From Motacilla alba alba (Eukaryota; Chordata; Aves; Passeriformes; Motacillidae), in assembly GCF_015832195.1 (NCBI RefSeq), contig NC_052016.1:32571129-32635128 (forward strand): a DNA stretch of 64,000 nt, read 5' to 3'. The first letter of the stretch is position 1. Each line of letters begins with the position of its first letter. Below, piece by piece: positions 1 through 9,874 of this stretch. The notes under the pieces were generated by a model, which was not told the origin of the DNA, searched no databases, and saw only the letters and a list, made by a program, of their open reading frames with translations. Position numbers and translations under genes: made by a program.

Positions 1-205
1 CAGAAATGCCTGTTGGAAAGGAACCCTGGAGACCACTTAATCTAATCTCTCAAATCTGGATCAAGTCAGTTGTGGATTTGTCCAGCCAAGACTTAAAAAC
101 TCCAAGTATGGAGATATTGCAACCTTTTGTTATGGAATACTCCGCTCCCAAGGATGAAGGTTTTCTTAACATTTCACCTGAACCCTGCATCTTTTATCCA
201 CTCTT
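1..205 (-). repeat. CR1 LINE, 3' end (first half, split by LTR)
   Basis: Read on the minus strand this ends in the avian CR1 3' signature: the plus strand at 11-50 (TTGGAAAGGAACCCTGGAG, then ACCACTTAATCTAATC) is a decayed reverse complement of the CR1 tail that normally reads GACTAGATGACC..GGTCCCTTCCAAC. Inside it, 'GTCCAGCCAAGACTTAAAAA' and 'CTCCAAGTATGGAGATATTG' match the antisense CR1 3' UTR. The sequence stops at the LTR and resumes at 813. CR1 is the dominant non-LTR retrotransposon of birds; its copies are 5'-truncated and not mobile. The 3' terminus lies at or just outside the window edge. Confidence 0.85.
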
Positions 206-812
206 TGATGTGGTTTAGCCCCACTAGCAATGAAGTACCACACAGCCCCTTGTCACTTCCAACTTGCAGTGGGGAGAAGAATCAGAAATAAAATATAAAT
301 CTAATGAGTTAGGATAAGAACCATTTAATAACTGAAACACAACAAAATAAAATAAAATATAAAAACTAATAATAAAAATGTAATGAAAATAAGCAGGGGG
401 AGAGCGGCAGATTGAGGGTGAAAGAGAGAGAAAGAGAGAAATATTAACCTCAAGAGAAAAAAGTGAAACATAACCCATCAGCTTACCAACCACTAACCAA
501 TGTCCAGGCTGTTCCCTCCCAGACAACCCCCCCGCAGTTTTTATACCGAGCACGATGTTCTCAGGAATGGAATATTCCTCTGGCCAGTTTGGGTCACTTT
601 CCCTGTCTGTGTCCCTTCTCAATTTCTCACACACCTGCTCACTGGCAAGAGCATGGAAAGCTGAAAAGTCCCTAATTTTGAAGAAGCAATACTCAACAAC
701 AACTAAAACATCAGTGTGTTATCATCATTATTCTCATACTAGATCCAAAGCAGAGCACTGTAACAGCTACTAGGGAAAAAAAATTAACTCAATGTCAGCC
801 AAAACCAGGATA
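206..812 (-). mobile_element. Solo LTR, avian ERVL-like, antisense
   Basis: A 607-bp long terminal repeat. The plus strand begins TGATGTGGTTTAGCCCC at 206 and ends GCCAAAACCAGGATA at 812. On the minus strand this is the familiar avian LTR that starts TGTCCTGGTTT and ends GGGTTAAACCACATCA, with the first dinucleotide decayed from TG to TA. Its minus strand carries a TATA box (538-545, TATAAAAA) and an ATTAAA polyadenylation signal (324-329), in the correct U3-R order. Flanks CTCTT (201-205) and GCCTT (813-817) agree at 3 of 5 bases, as expected for an old 5-bp target duplication. No retroviral coding region is present. The ERVL class is from memory of the family. Confidence 0.8.
538..545 (-). 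promoter_or_regulatory. TATA box of the ERVL-like LTR
   Basis: The plus strand TTTTTATA is TATAAAAA on the minus strand. It lies about 210 bp upstream (in minus-strand sense) of the ATTAAA signal of the same LTR. Activity is unknown; the copy is diverged. Confidence 0.5.
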
Positions 813-1385
813 GCCTTGCTTTATCACTTGCCATTCCTGGGAAGAGCCTGTATCTGTTATTTTTGCTACTCAACAAGCAACTAACAGTTACTATTTTTTC
901 ACTCTATTGCCTCTTTCCACCAGACTAAATTAACAGAATTCCCTCAACTTTTCCTTGTCATCCATGCCTTCTTGGTTCCTGAACAACTTAGAGACCCCCC
1001 CTGGTTTCTTGATGCTCCTGTAGAACTAGGAAGTCTAAACTCAATATAATATCCTCACACAGGCTCAGCATGGCTGCACAGGGGAAAATGAGAGCATCCC
1101 CATGTCTGTTAATCACACTTATATTGGGCTACAGGAAGCTCATTGTCTTATTTTGCTGGCTTATACTCAACTATCTATTTTATACCTTAACCCCCAGGTC
1201 CTTCCCTTGATGGGCTGATACTCTAAGAGACAGTTCCTCACCTGCACTGACTATGGATTATTTTACCACAAATGCAAAATTTTTCCTTGCTGAACTTCAT
1301 AGCATCACCATAAGCCCAGTTCTCAAGTTTCTCAGGGTCTCTCAATGGAACTTCTGACATCTCAAAAGCACACATTTATGTGACC
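813..1385 (-). repeat. CR1 LINE, second half beyond the LTR
   Basis: Antisense CR1 sequence resumes directly after the LTR. GGGAAGAGCCTGT, CAGAATTCCCTCAACTTTTC, TAACCCCCAGGTCCTTCCCT and TTGCTGAACTTCATAGCATC appear in the same order as the antisense CR1 3' region and the C-terminal part of its ORF2. The copy is heavily mutated with no open frame. Together with 1-205 it forms one element of about 780 bp, interrupted by the LTR. The right boundary is approximate. Confidence 0.7.
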
Positions 1386-2369
1386 ACTGCCCTTCAAGGC
1401 ATTACTTTCCAGTCAAAACTAGAAAATCTCTAGCTCATTAGGAACCCAAATAGTAGAGCACTAAAAGGTGGAAGATAGATGAGACCACTGGAGAAGGAAT
1501 CACTGACAAAAAAGAAATGGCAAGGTTAGACAAACACAGCTCTTGATAGACTCTCCTTATAAAAGGTGAAGCAATAAGGAGCAGAGCATCAAGAGCAATG
1601 CTTCCCTCCTCATTTAATCACCACATTTCCATGCTATGACGGGCAGCTTGTGGAGGAGATGGAACTAGTTGATGTCACCTCAGTCTCCTGGGATGAACGT
1701 TGTGTTACATGACACCTTAACCCCTTTGCTCTTTCTATCAGCTCCTCTGTCAGAAAGGGCTGTCACTTAGAAGATGAAATATATTTACAAATTAATTAAC
1801 TTTGGCCAGCGACTGAAGAATTAGATTTCCACTAACAGGGATTCTGTCTGAGTGATGAATACACAGAACAGTGGAGAAAAAAAAACGCTAGTCCTCCTTG
1901 CCTCCCAAATCTGAATGCTCAGCAATCATACCACCTTTCCCTTCATCAGTCTTTTTTTTTTTTTTCCTACACTGTCAACCCATCTCTTCTCAAAGCCACT
2001 GGAATTTGTTTCGGTAGATGAAGGTATATGTGTCCTGAAAACAGTGTTTGATCTCTGAAAACGACTCTTCAACTCATTAAACAGAGGCACATTACACAGA
2101 GAGCTGTGAAAGGCAAAGCAGAGTTGGTGGGGAGGATATGGGATTAGCTGAGAATTAGACTGAATAAAACAGTTTGTGATTTCAGGACCAGAAGCAGGGA
2201 CAAACCTGCACAGAAATGTACAAGGCATAAGCTGTCTATTATGTGGGTTGGAAGTTTCATTTTGTTCTATCTCATGTTAGAACACAAGCTGTTTGTCAGA
2301 GGGACTGTATTTGCCTAGCTAGGGAGGTGTCAGAGAATACAGGCTTGCATATCCACAGTGTGGGAAGAA
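1386..2369. other. No gene recognised
   Basis: Unique-looking AT-rich sequence. It holds a T14 run at 1952-1965 but no repeat family, promoter architecture or coding exon that I recognise. The 100-codon minus-strand frame here reads through the T run as poly-Lys and is not credible. Confidence 0.55.
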
Positions 2370-2755
2370 CAGGTGACTGTTCTGATGGCGCTAACAAATC
2401 TGAAAATAAATTACGGGTGCGATGAGGTGCTCACAGAGCAAGGGCTAGCATTTAATCCGGAAAACAAACAGTGCTGCACAATTCAGACAGTCTCAGCAGA
2501 AAGGCAGAGGGCAGCTCATGGCCCATTTCTTAGTCACTCATGAAATAAAGCTTCAGGTGGTGAACAGTGCAAAGACAGGCCTTCATCATACTGCTCGTTT
2601 TTTATACCCCCTCTCTGGAGTTGGAAGCCTTAATGAGCTTAATTTTGCTGTGCAACCCGTTGAAGTGGCAAAGCAGAGGCCCAGACAATTTAAGTTAGCA
2701 GCAATTCATATAAAGCAGACCTTACGGATTAGTGACACTTCAAGGATATAACAGA
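2370..2755. other. Candidate conserved noncoding element
   Basis: High-complexity, repeat-free sequence with retained CpGs (ATGGCGCTAAC, TTACGGGTGCGATGAGG, TTAATCCGG, CAACCCGTTG, CTTACGGATT) and homeodomain-like ATTA/TAAT words, inside otherwise CpG-poor AT-rich DNA. This texture is typical of vertebrate enhancer-type conserved elements. No long open frame supports an exon. It is inference from texture only, since no alignment was available. Confidence 0.3.
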
Positions 2756-5700
2756 TTACAAATAAAATAAGCTTACTTGCCTCAAAGAAAAAAATACAAT
2801 AAAGAAAAACTAAATTCGTTCATCAAAGAGAGCATTCATTATCTAGTGGAACAAAATTCATCTTCAAAATCATCAAACGTTGGTCCAACAGAACATCTGA
2901 TGTTTGTAAAAGTTTCTTATGTCAGCTACAGAACTAATAAATTTTGAGACATTTTTGCTAGAATTCTGGTTGTTTGCCATAATATCCTTACAGACTTAAA
3001 TATCAATAATTAGGTTTTTCTCTCTTTGAAATCTGTTCAAGATTTGAAATGGCAACAATTATTTTCTTTATTTACTGTTCTAAATTGTCAGGTGAAACCA
3101 AGATGTGTTATGAGATGGCTACTGTGCTCTACTTCAGAGCTACATAATGAAACCTCTTTTATCTAATACCTGCACTTTCTTATTTGGTGGAAGATATTTA
3201 TGTATTATTCTTTTTAAATTTAGAAAGGTCATTAAAGCAGCAGTTGGGTAGACAGGAATTGACAAATAATAATGCTGCATTGGAAGTGGGGTGGACAGAA
3301 AACTATTCAATATTCAGCACACTGCAGTGAGTGAAGCAGCACAGTGCAGTGGGTAAGGCTGACCTCAGAGATCCAGAGCTGATTATAGTTAGGAGATTCT
3401 ATTCCTGGGGCACGAAGATTATAAAGATGAACTTCATCAAATGGAGTCACAGTTGGCCTCGCTTTGTTCATCCTTCCTCTCTTCTGGCAACAACCACCTG
3501 GGGGAAGGGATGAGTGCCACAGTGCCACATGCTCTTTAGCAGTCTTTGGCAATTTAAATAGCTGTGAAATTTTGCATTGAAGGTCAACAGATGTGCTCTG
3601 GGGTGAGACCCCTTCATCAGAAATGAGCAATACAGTGTGCTGTATGAATGACATAAGCTCCAGCTAGAGCTTATTCCCAGGCATCTCATAAGCACACACA
3701 CAAATACAGGCTTTTTCTTCCTGACAGTAGAAAACAGGATGCACTAGCACTGAAGTCCAGCACAAGAAGAAAAGGCATGGAAAGAACTGAGACATTTACT
3801 TCTGGTCATATTGCTAGGACAATAAAAATCTTGATGCTTTAATTCCTTGCAGAGGTAAATCTTCAGCTGCTCCCAAATATATTTCAACACAATTTAGTAA
3901 TTATATTTACCTAACGTGAACTAGAAACTGCTAGACTCTGCACTTTATCAACAATACTGTTGGCATGATTGAATAGATTTGTTTTTAGGAATATTCTCCT
4001 ACATTTCTCCAGAGTAGCAGAGGCCACGCAGAAAGACTAAGAGAAATGAGACTCTTGACCTGAAAAGTTGTAAAAACCTACAGAGAAACATGAGATCCAG
4101 TGCTAGGTCAGTGACAGAACTACAGAAAGAAGAAGAGGTTTACCAATTTACCAGGCCTTTTCTGTAAAGGCAGGTAAGGTAGCAATGTGTCAGTGGATGT
4201 GTTAAGAAGCAAACACAATTATACTTTCTAGAGTAATGCCTGGCAATAACAATTTCCATGGTGACAGACTAAGCCATCACTTGCAGAGGTTTTTTGTGGC
4301 AGGAGGGGAAGGAGAGGTGATAGTCTGATAAGCTGTCAATAGTAGTTCATTATGTATTTTTGACCATCAGCCCCTTGTAGGGAGGGAAAAGCAGGCACCC
4401 AGCCAGGGCAGGTATATAATCTGATTGATGCTTCACATAAGTGGCTTTCAAAAACTTGACTGAGCATGAAATCTCATCATTAAAGTTTATGTCCTGAGTG
4501 GGGAAAAGAAAAAAAAAAAAAGGAAAGAGACCAAACCAAAGGGAACAAAAGCTGACAGAACAATGGCAAATTTACAGCTAAACATCTACTTAAGCATGAT
4601 TTCCAAAGCTAATCACCCAACATGAAAACAAGCTTCTGCCTCTGAAGGAAGTTAAAAATGAGGTTCACCCTCTCTCCCTGTGCAGTCACATAAAAAACTA
4701 ACAGCAGTAAAATCAAAGCCCATGGGATCCCTGGAATGCAAATCCCTATTTTAGCAAAGAGTGTTAAAGCAATGTAGAATAATCAGGCACAAATAATCTA
4801 GGCTATCAATATCCATTTATTCCATGTTTAACCTGCTGCTTATCTCTGGATATTCAAAAGAAAAAGAAACCATCTGAGTAGCTTATTGAACTCTGCAATT
4901 TCTTTCTTTCTATCCGCTTAGTATGAAATGGGTCAGAGCAGCGATGAATCACGGACACGACAACACTGCATCCGTAAGATCCTTCCTGCCAGAAACAGGA
5001 GTTGTTAAAGCTTCAAGAGTAAAAAAGGCCTATCAAGATCACAAAATATTCTTACACAGCCAAGTCTCAAAGGACTGGGGAAGAGTAGAATATTTCAGCA
5101 ATATTCATTCTGATTTGAAAACAAATTGGTCTGCTTTGCTTTGCTCCCCGTTTTGTATTCTTTTTGAGTAATTATTCTAGCTAATGAATTTAGTGGCAGA
5201 AGTGTTCACAGCAACAGCAATTTTTAGTGGCCATTAGAGATTATTTGTAAAGAAATTTTTAATCATAAGCATTCACTGCGTAAATGTGCCTTAAAGGCCT
5301 AGGCTCATCCCATCAGGGACTAGCACTGCCCTAGGTAACCAATATGTGCAATCACAGCTAATCAGTCAGCTCTGATTTCAAATATTCTCAATAAGCAGAT
5401 CATGGACAAGCTGCAACATAAAAAATTATTCATAATATTATTTGACAAATGATTGTCAATACTGAATAATTCAAGAATATCCCACATTATGCATACACAA
5501 TTCCCAGAGAGAAAGAAAAGTAAAGGTTTTAAGTTCATGATGGATTCTTCCACTAGGGCTGCTGAAAACACTCTGGTGAATAACTCAGCCTCTCATATTC
5601 CTTCTGAAACATGAACGTTTGAATGGCCACATTTCAGGAAGAGGCCCTGGTTTTTTGGATACTCCATTTGCAACGAGACAAACGAGGACCTGTGAAGGAC

Positions 5701-6300
5701 ACCAGGTAGAATCAATGGCACTGCTATCTGTGCAAACAGTCTGTGACACCAAGCAACTTCTCAGTGAGGCAAAGTAATTTCTGCTGATTGTTTGGCTTTA
5801 GCAACTAGTTTGACAGAGACTGGGAAGGTTATTCTACATGCTTAGTTCCCAGTCTGCTGAAACTGTACTACTTATCCTTCCACAAAGGCAAAAAAATATT
5901 CAGTTGCCCCACTCACCATTAATAAGCATTCACTGCTGAAAAGAAACTTGGTTGCTAGTCCTCCTGAACCATACAATAATATTGTGGTTTGCTTTTTATT
6001 TATAAATAAATGAAAAATAATCTGTGCAGGTATTACAAAGAAGCAGACTATATATTATGATGTGATTCTAAATTCTCTTCTGTTTGTCAATAATACTATA
6101 CCAAATAAATTAAGAGTGACAAAACTGTCATTTCACATTTATTGTCAAGTTATTTCTTTGAAAACATATCACCCCCAGCATCCCACCACAACTGTATCCA
6201 AGTCTCTGTCACCTGTCCAATACTTTACACCTGAAGACTTGACTGAACAAGACTCATGAAAACAGCATTGAGAAAAGTAAAAAGTTCAAGAAATAGGACA
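2756..6300. other. No gene recognised
   Basis: About 3.5 kb of AT-rich intergenic or intronic sequence. It includes an A-run near 4508-4521 and a stretch at 4240-4500 with enhancer-like texture (TTTCCATGGTGACAG, resembling half an X-box; TGATTGATGC). The 82-codon frame at 4923-5171 has no recognisable domain. No tRNA or other RNA gene was noticed. Confidence 0.5.
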
Positions 6301-6372
6301 TTAGAACATAGAAGAAAAAAAAAAGAAAGAGAAAAAAAGGGTGAAAAAGAGAAGAAAAAAAGAAAAAAGTTT
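6301..6372 (+). repeat. Polypurine low-complexity tract
   Basis: Almost pure A/G on the plus strand for about 65 bases (AGAAGAAAAAAAAAAGAAAG-type sequence), immediately followed by the palindrome at 6364-6383 and a CR1 tail. Simple-sequence expansion; no gene. Confidence 0.8.
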
Positions 6373-6383
6373 TAAAACTTTTT
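6364..6383. repeat. Perfect 20-bp palindrome
   Basis: A5-G-T4-A4-C-T5 is its own reverse complement over 20 bases, centred between 6373 and 6374. It sits at the end of the purine tract. It may be a chance product of low-complexity sequence. Confidence 0.75.
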
Positions 6384-6454
6384 AACAAAAACTAGTTTTT
6401 AGTCTAGGAAAACCTGAGGTATGACAAGATAACAGTTTCTCATTATGCAAAACA

Positions 6455-6765
6455 CTGCGAAGACAACTGTGATCAATTGTTCTCCATGTCTGCTGAGGAT
6501 AGAACAGGACATAATTAATTTAATTTGCAACCGAACAGAAGAAGATTAGATGTTCAAAAGAAATTTCTATCAGTAAGAGCAAGAACTAGAAGTTCACTAC
6601 CTCAGGCAGTTATAGAACCTCTCTACCAGTTTTTCTTAGAAGAACAGGATTGACAAAGGTCTGTCAGAATGGCAAAATCAACTTGCTCATTCCCTGAGCA
6701 GCAGGATGGACTAGAGAGCTTTTCGAGAGCCAAATACTCTCATGATCTCTGAAAGTTCTGCTCTC
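6455..6765 (+). repeat. CR1 LINE 3' end, sense, old copy
   Basis: The sense CR1 3' region is recognisable in order: GATCAATTGTTCTCCATGTC, TTAATTTAATTTGCAACC, GAAGATTAGATGTTCAAAAG, the 'gttcactacctcaggcagt' block, AGAACAGGATTGACAAAGG, then GGATGGACTAGAGAGC, which is the decayed GGACTGGACTAGATGACC terminus. It resembles the older amniote CR1 subfamilies more than the young avian ones. No coding capacity. Confidence 0.75.
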
Positions 6766-7865
6766 ATGAAAACCTCAACCTGCCTTACAGGAGACCCCCT
6801 GAAGTACCCAAAACTACACCTCCCCATAAGGACAAGGAGGGCTCCACAGTGTGTAGTTGGTGTTATCACAATCCAAATCACAAAGTTTTAGTCCCCTCCC
6901 CTGCAAACCATTTTTGTCTGCTTTGTGTGACTGTAAGGATACAGTTTTCAGATGTCATGCAAAGAGTCGCCTTGATACCTAAAAAAGCTGCCTGCCATAG
7001 AATTTGAAGATGAATTAGATTGAGCTACAGGATGCTTTAAATGTAAATTTTGCATGACTGGAAATAAAAGGATGTTTTACAGAAGCACCGATTCCTACTC
7101 CTTCCTCACCAAATCAATGAACAGAAGTATTGTAGGTCCCAGGAAGAAATAAGATTTAGCTGCTGACATACACAAGAGACTGCAGGCTTCTGTAGCTATT
7201 ATTGAGAGTTTTACCATGCCTCCCTGCAGGGGACTGCTTCTCTGCAGAGCAATCCACCAACACACTGATTCTAGGGAAGATTTTTCTCCAGACTTTTAAA
7301 AACCCTCCTTACCTCTCACTGAACCCAGAGCATCTCAGTTTGCCAAGGTAACATCACATGCTGATTTTCTAGCAATGACAACTCAGCTTTTAAATATCTT
7401 CCCTTTTGCAAGTCTGGCTAACCCAGTGCTCTCAAATCTAGAAGACCTACCAGAGCAGCAAGCTTTCAGGTTTTGCCCCTCCCATGCTCTGCTATTTTTG
7501 AACCCACTGGCAGACCCATGAAGAAAAGCGCCATGTCTACCTATCTTGCATCCTGAATATTCTCTGTTCCTCCAGGACACAGTCAACTTTTTTTTCTTCT
7601 TTTTTTTTTTATATTCTAAACAATACAGCCCATGAGGATCTGCTCCTGATTGCAACTTTTCTTCATTTTGCTCATATCACAACCTTTTTTTAGTTGGTAC
7701 TTATGCACATGTATGTGGTTAATGTTTCAGATTTTCGGGATGACAGCTCTAAGTCCACAGGGTTTGTTAAGGTAAAATAATGCGCAATTAACAAAACCAC
7801 GGCATTGAAATGTTTATATTGAACTAAAGAGGAAGAGTTTCCAAGGCTGGAATCCTATGCCATGC
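6766..7865. other. No gene recognised
   Basis: Unique-looking sequence with no recognisable family. A T-rich run at 7588-7609 creates a poly-Lys frame on the minus strand that is not a gene. Confidence 0.5.
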
Positions 7866-7972
7866 TGTAATACTATATACATTTTTTATATACAATATAT
7901 ATATACATAACATATTCTATATATAAAATTATTATATGTTACATATATATTTTATATAGATAATATATCATT
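7866..7972. repeat. TA-rich simple repeat, self-complementary
   Basis: About 105 bp of alternating TA and ATATAC/TATATA words with several short inverted repeats, so it could form hairpins or unwind easily. Microsatellite-like; no gene. Confidence 0.8.
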
Positions 7973-9488
7973 CCTTCCTAAAACCATCTATTCCCCTAGT
8001 TCTTGCTCATAATATTTTAAATGCAAGCAAAGAGGTGCCATCGCTTCACCTTTCATATGATGCTCCCTGAAAATTTCCAGCCTCACATGTGAAGTCCTGA
8101 TTTACAAAGAGTGTTAGTAGGGGTATCTCTCAGCCTGTGAGGACTTGCAGATGAGCACTATACTTCTGATCAACTCAGTTTTGCCTTGGGTCAGGGGTGT
8201 TCTGCCTCCAGGTCAAACAGTTGCCCTTGCTGAATTCCCACTGATGAGAACTCCTGCTTTGTTTCCCCACAAGTCAGAGGCTGTTTCTATAAAATTAGAA
8301 GTAGACACACAGAGAAAGAACTCACTTGTTTTTCTCTGCCTCCCCTGTTGCACCCTCTGTCACCCCACTACCAGTTCCAAGTGGTGTATCAATCAAAAAA
8401 ATCCACAAGAGGCAAGTGGGAAGAAATAAGGCTGAAGAGACAGATCACCTCCACAAATCCAATTACTGTGTTCCTTAGGCTTTTAATTTTAGTTTTTAAT
8501 TTTCAGACCTAGTTCAAGTCAGTTAGTTTTTATTTCTCATATAAGCAAGAAGCTCATTAGACCAACTCTACCATTCCCAGTCACTCACATACAATGCAGC
8601 TGACCAACTCTTGCAAGTCTCCAACTCTTACAAGGGCTAAGGATTTCACCCTGACATTTTTACTTATATTTGTTAAAATCAGTACTGCACTGTACTGTAT
8701 GAAATCGTTGCAAAATCCAAGCCTGGATACCATGACCTTGTCTGCTCTGTCTGCCACCTGCATCAATATCAAGTTAAATTGAACTAGTGGCAATTTTCTT
8801 GTAAAAGTTGACAGTGCTATAGACCATCCTTCAGAGTGTTTCTGGGTCTAATGGGTAAAACGTTATTCTCCCTGTGATAATTATGGGTTCTACAGTACTT
8901 TGAAGAAAATTGCTGTGGACAATACATAAACACTTCAATGATGTTATCACTTGATGACTGGTGCAATGACTTTTGGGTGAAAAGGGTCAATGCCACAATA
9001 GTTATGGAATGGCTGATAAAATTTGCATGATTTTCTAGCAATCTCATACACTACTGTCATGTTATAGAAAATGGGATGGAAATAACATTTCTAAAATAAC
9101 TTTCATAACTAATTAATTGTGTTGCAGAACCAAAAGCCAGAAGCAATCCTTTCCTGTGGCTGTGTTACTGTCCAAGTCTACCAACAAGCTGGCGTGTGGG
9201 GGAGAGAGGAGGAAGGAGATAATGATTTATATGTAAGATCTTGGGAAAGTTTCAGTGATATTAATACTTGACAAGTACAGCACTTCTGCTCCTAAGCTCG
9301 TCTGACAGGTGTTCTGCAGCCAACTCAGAATTTGCTGGAATGTTCCTACCAGTAACATTCCAAAGGTCTTCAAATGACCTCAAGCTGAGTGTTTAGGGAA
9401 AAAAAAAATGACACTTTACAGGTGATAAAGTGGGACATGCAAGTACCACACAGGGAACCTCAGTGGCTGGACTAGGAAGGTGCTGACC
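7973..9488. other. No gene recognised
   Basis: Short overlapping frames occur on both strands (8145-8429 plus; 8581-9047 minus), none with a recognisable domain or splice context. An A-run occurs near 9400. Nothing else is supported. Confidence 0.5.
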
Positions 9489-9494
9489 ATGCCC
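9489..9494. repeat. Target-site duplication, left copy (ATGCCC)
   Basis: ATGCCC directly precedes the TG terminus of the LTR at 9495 and is repeated exactly at 9869-9874 after its CA terminus. A 6-bp duplication is characteristic of ERVK (class II, beta/alpha-like) integrases. Confidence 0.88.
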
Positions 9495-9621
9495 TGAAGG
9501 ATCCCTGGGGTTTCGGGCTGTAAATCCCCCCGGCTAGCTTAGGATTTAAGCCCGCACGGATCCTACATGGACGAAGTAAAGGACGAGAAGCGCTCTTTCT
9601 CCACGTGGTTCTGATGTCCTG

Positions 9622-9627
9622 TTTATT
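9622..9627 (-). terminator. Polyadenylation signal of the solo LTR
   Basis: Plus TTTATT is AATAAA on the minus strand (context CAGCTAATAAACAGG), about 78 bp downstream of the TATA box of the same LTR. Confidence 0.7.
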
Positions 9628-9699
9628 AGCTGGAAGGGGACATCTGCATCGTAGGGCTTCCAGGTGAAAAAAGAGGAAGAGCTCCAAACTCAAGGGACA

Positions 9700-9705
9700 T
9701 TTATA
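9700..9705 (-). promoter_or_regulatory. TATA box of the solo LTR
   Basis: Plus TTTATA is TATAAA on the minus strand (context GGGTATAAATGTCCC), preceded by a GC-rich U3 segment (CGCCTCCCATTCCGCG on the minus strand). It is a plausible core promoter firing leftward. Confidence 0.7.
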
Positions 9706-9868
9706 CCCGCGGAATGGGAGGCGGGGACGCAAGGCCGCAGCCAAGGGGACACCAGTGAGGAGGGGCGAAAGGAGGGGCTACAAGGGACAGACCACCTCAC
9801 CAAGGGATACGAGGGGAACAGTTCACCCAGTGCAGAACATCTAAATACCTATATAGTTCATCACAACA

Positions 9869-9874
9869 ATGCCC
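9869..9874. repeat. Target-site duplication, right copy (ATGCCC)
   Basis: Exact match to 9489-9494, flanking the CA terminus of the LTR. Confidence 0.88.

Larger units (their letters stand above)
9495..9868 (-). mobile_element. Solo LTR, ERVK-type, with intact ends
   Basis: A 374-bp LTR bounded by TGAAGGATCC (9495) and CATCACAACA (ending 9868), so the minus strand runs TGTTGTGATG...GGATCCTTCA. The minus strand carries a TATA box (9700-9705) and an AATAAA signal (9622-9627) about 78 bp downstream, giving a plausible U3-R-U5 layout with U3 about 160 bp and U5 about 110 bp. It is CpG-rich for this window (for example ACCCGCGG, GGCGGGGACGCAAGGCCGC), which suggests a young insertion or recent loss of methylation-driven decay. 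No internal retroviral sequence lies on either side, so it is the product of LTR-LTR recombination. Confidence 0.88.

Noticed and set aside
7866..7972. TA-rich stretch as a replication origin or attachment site
   Set aside because: Nothing beyond simple TA repeats supports this; it is a microsatellite-like tract in a vertebrate genome.
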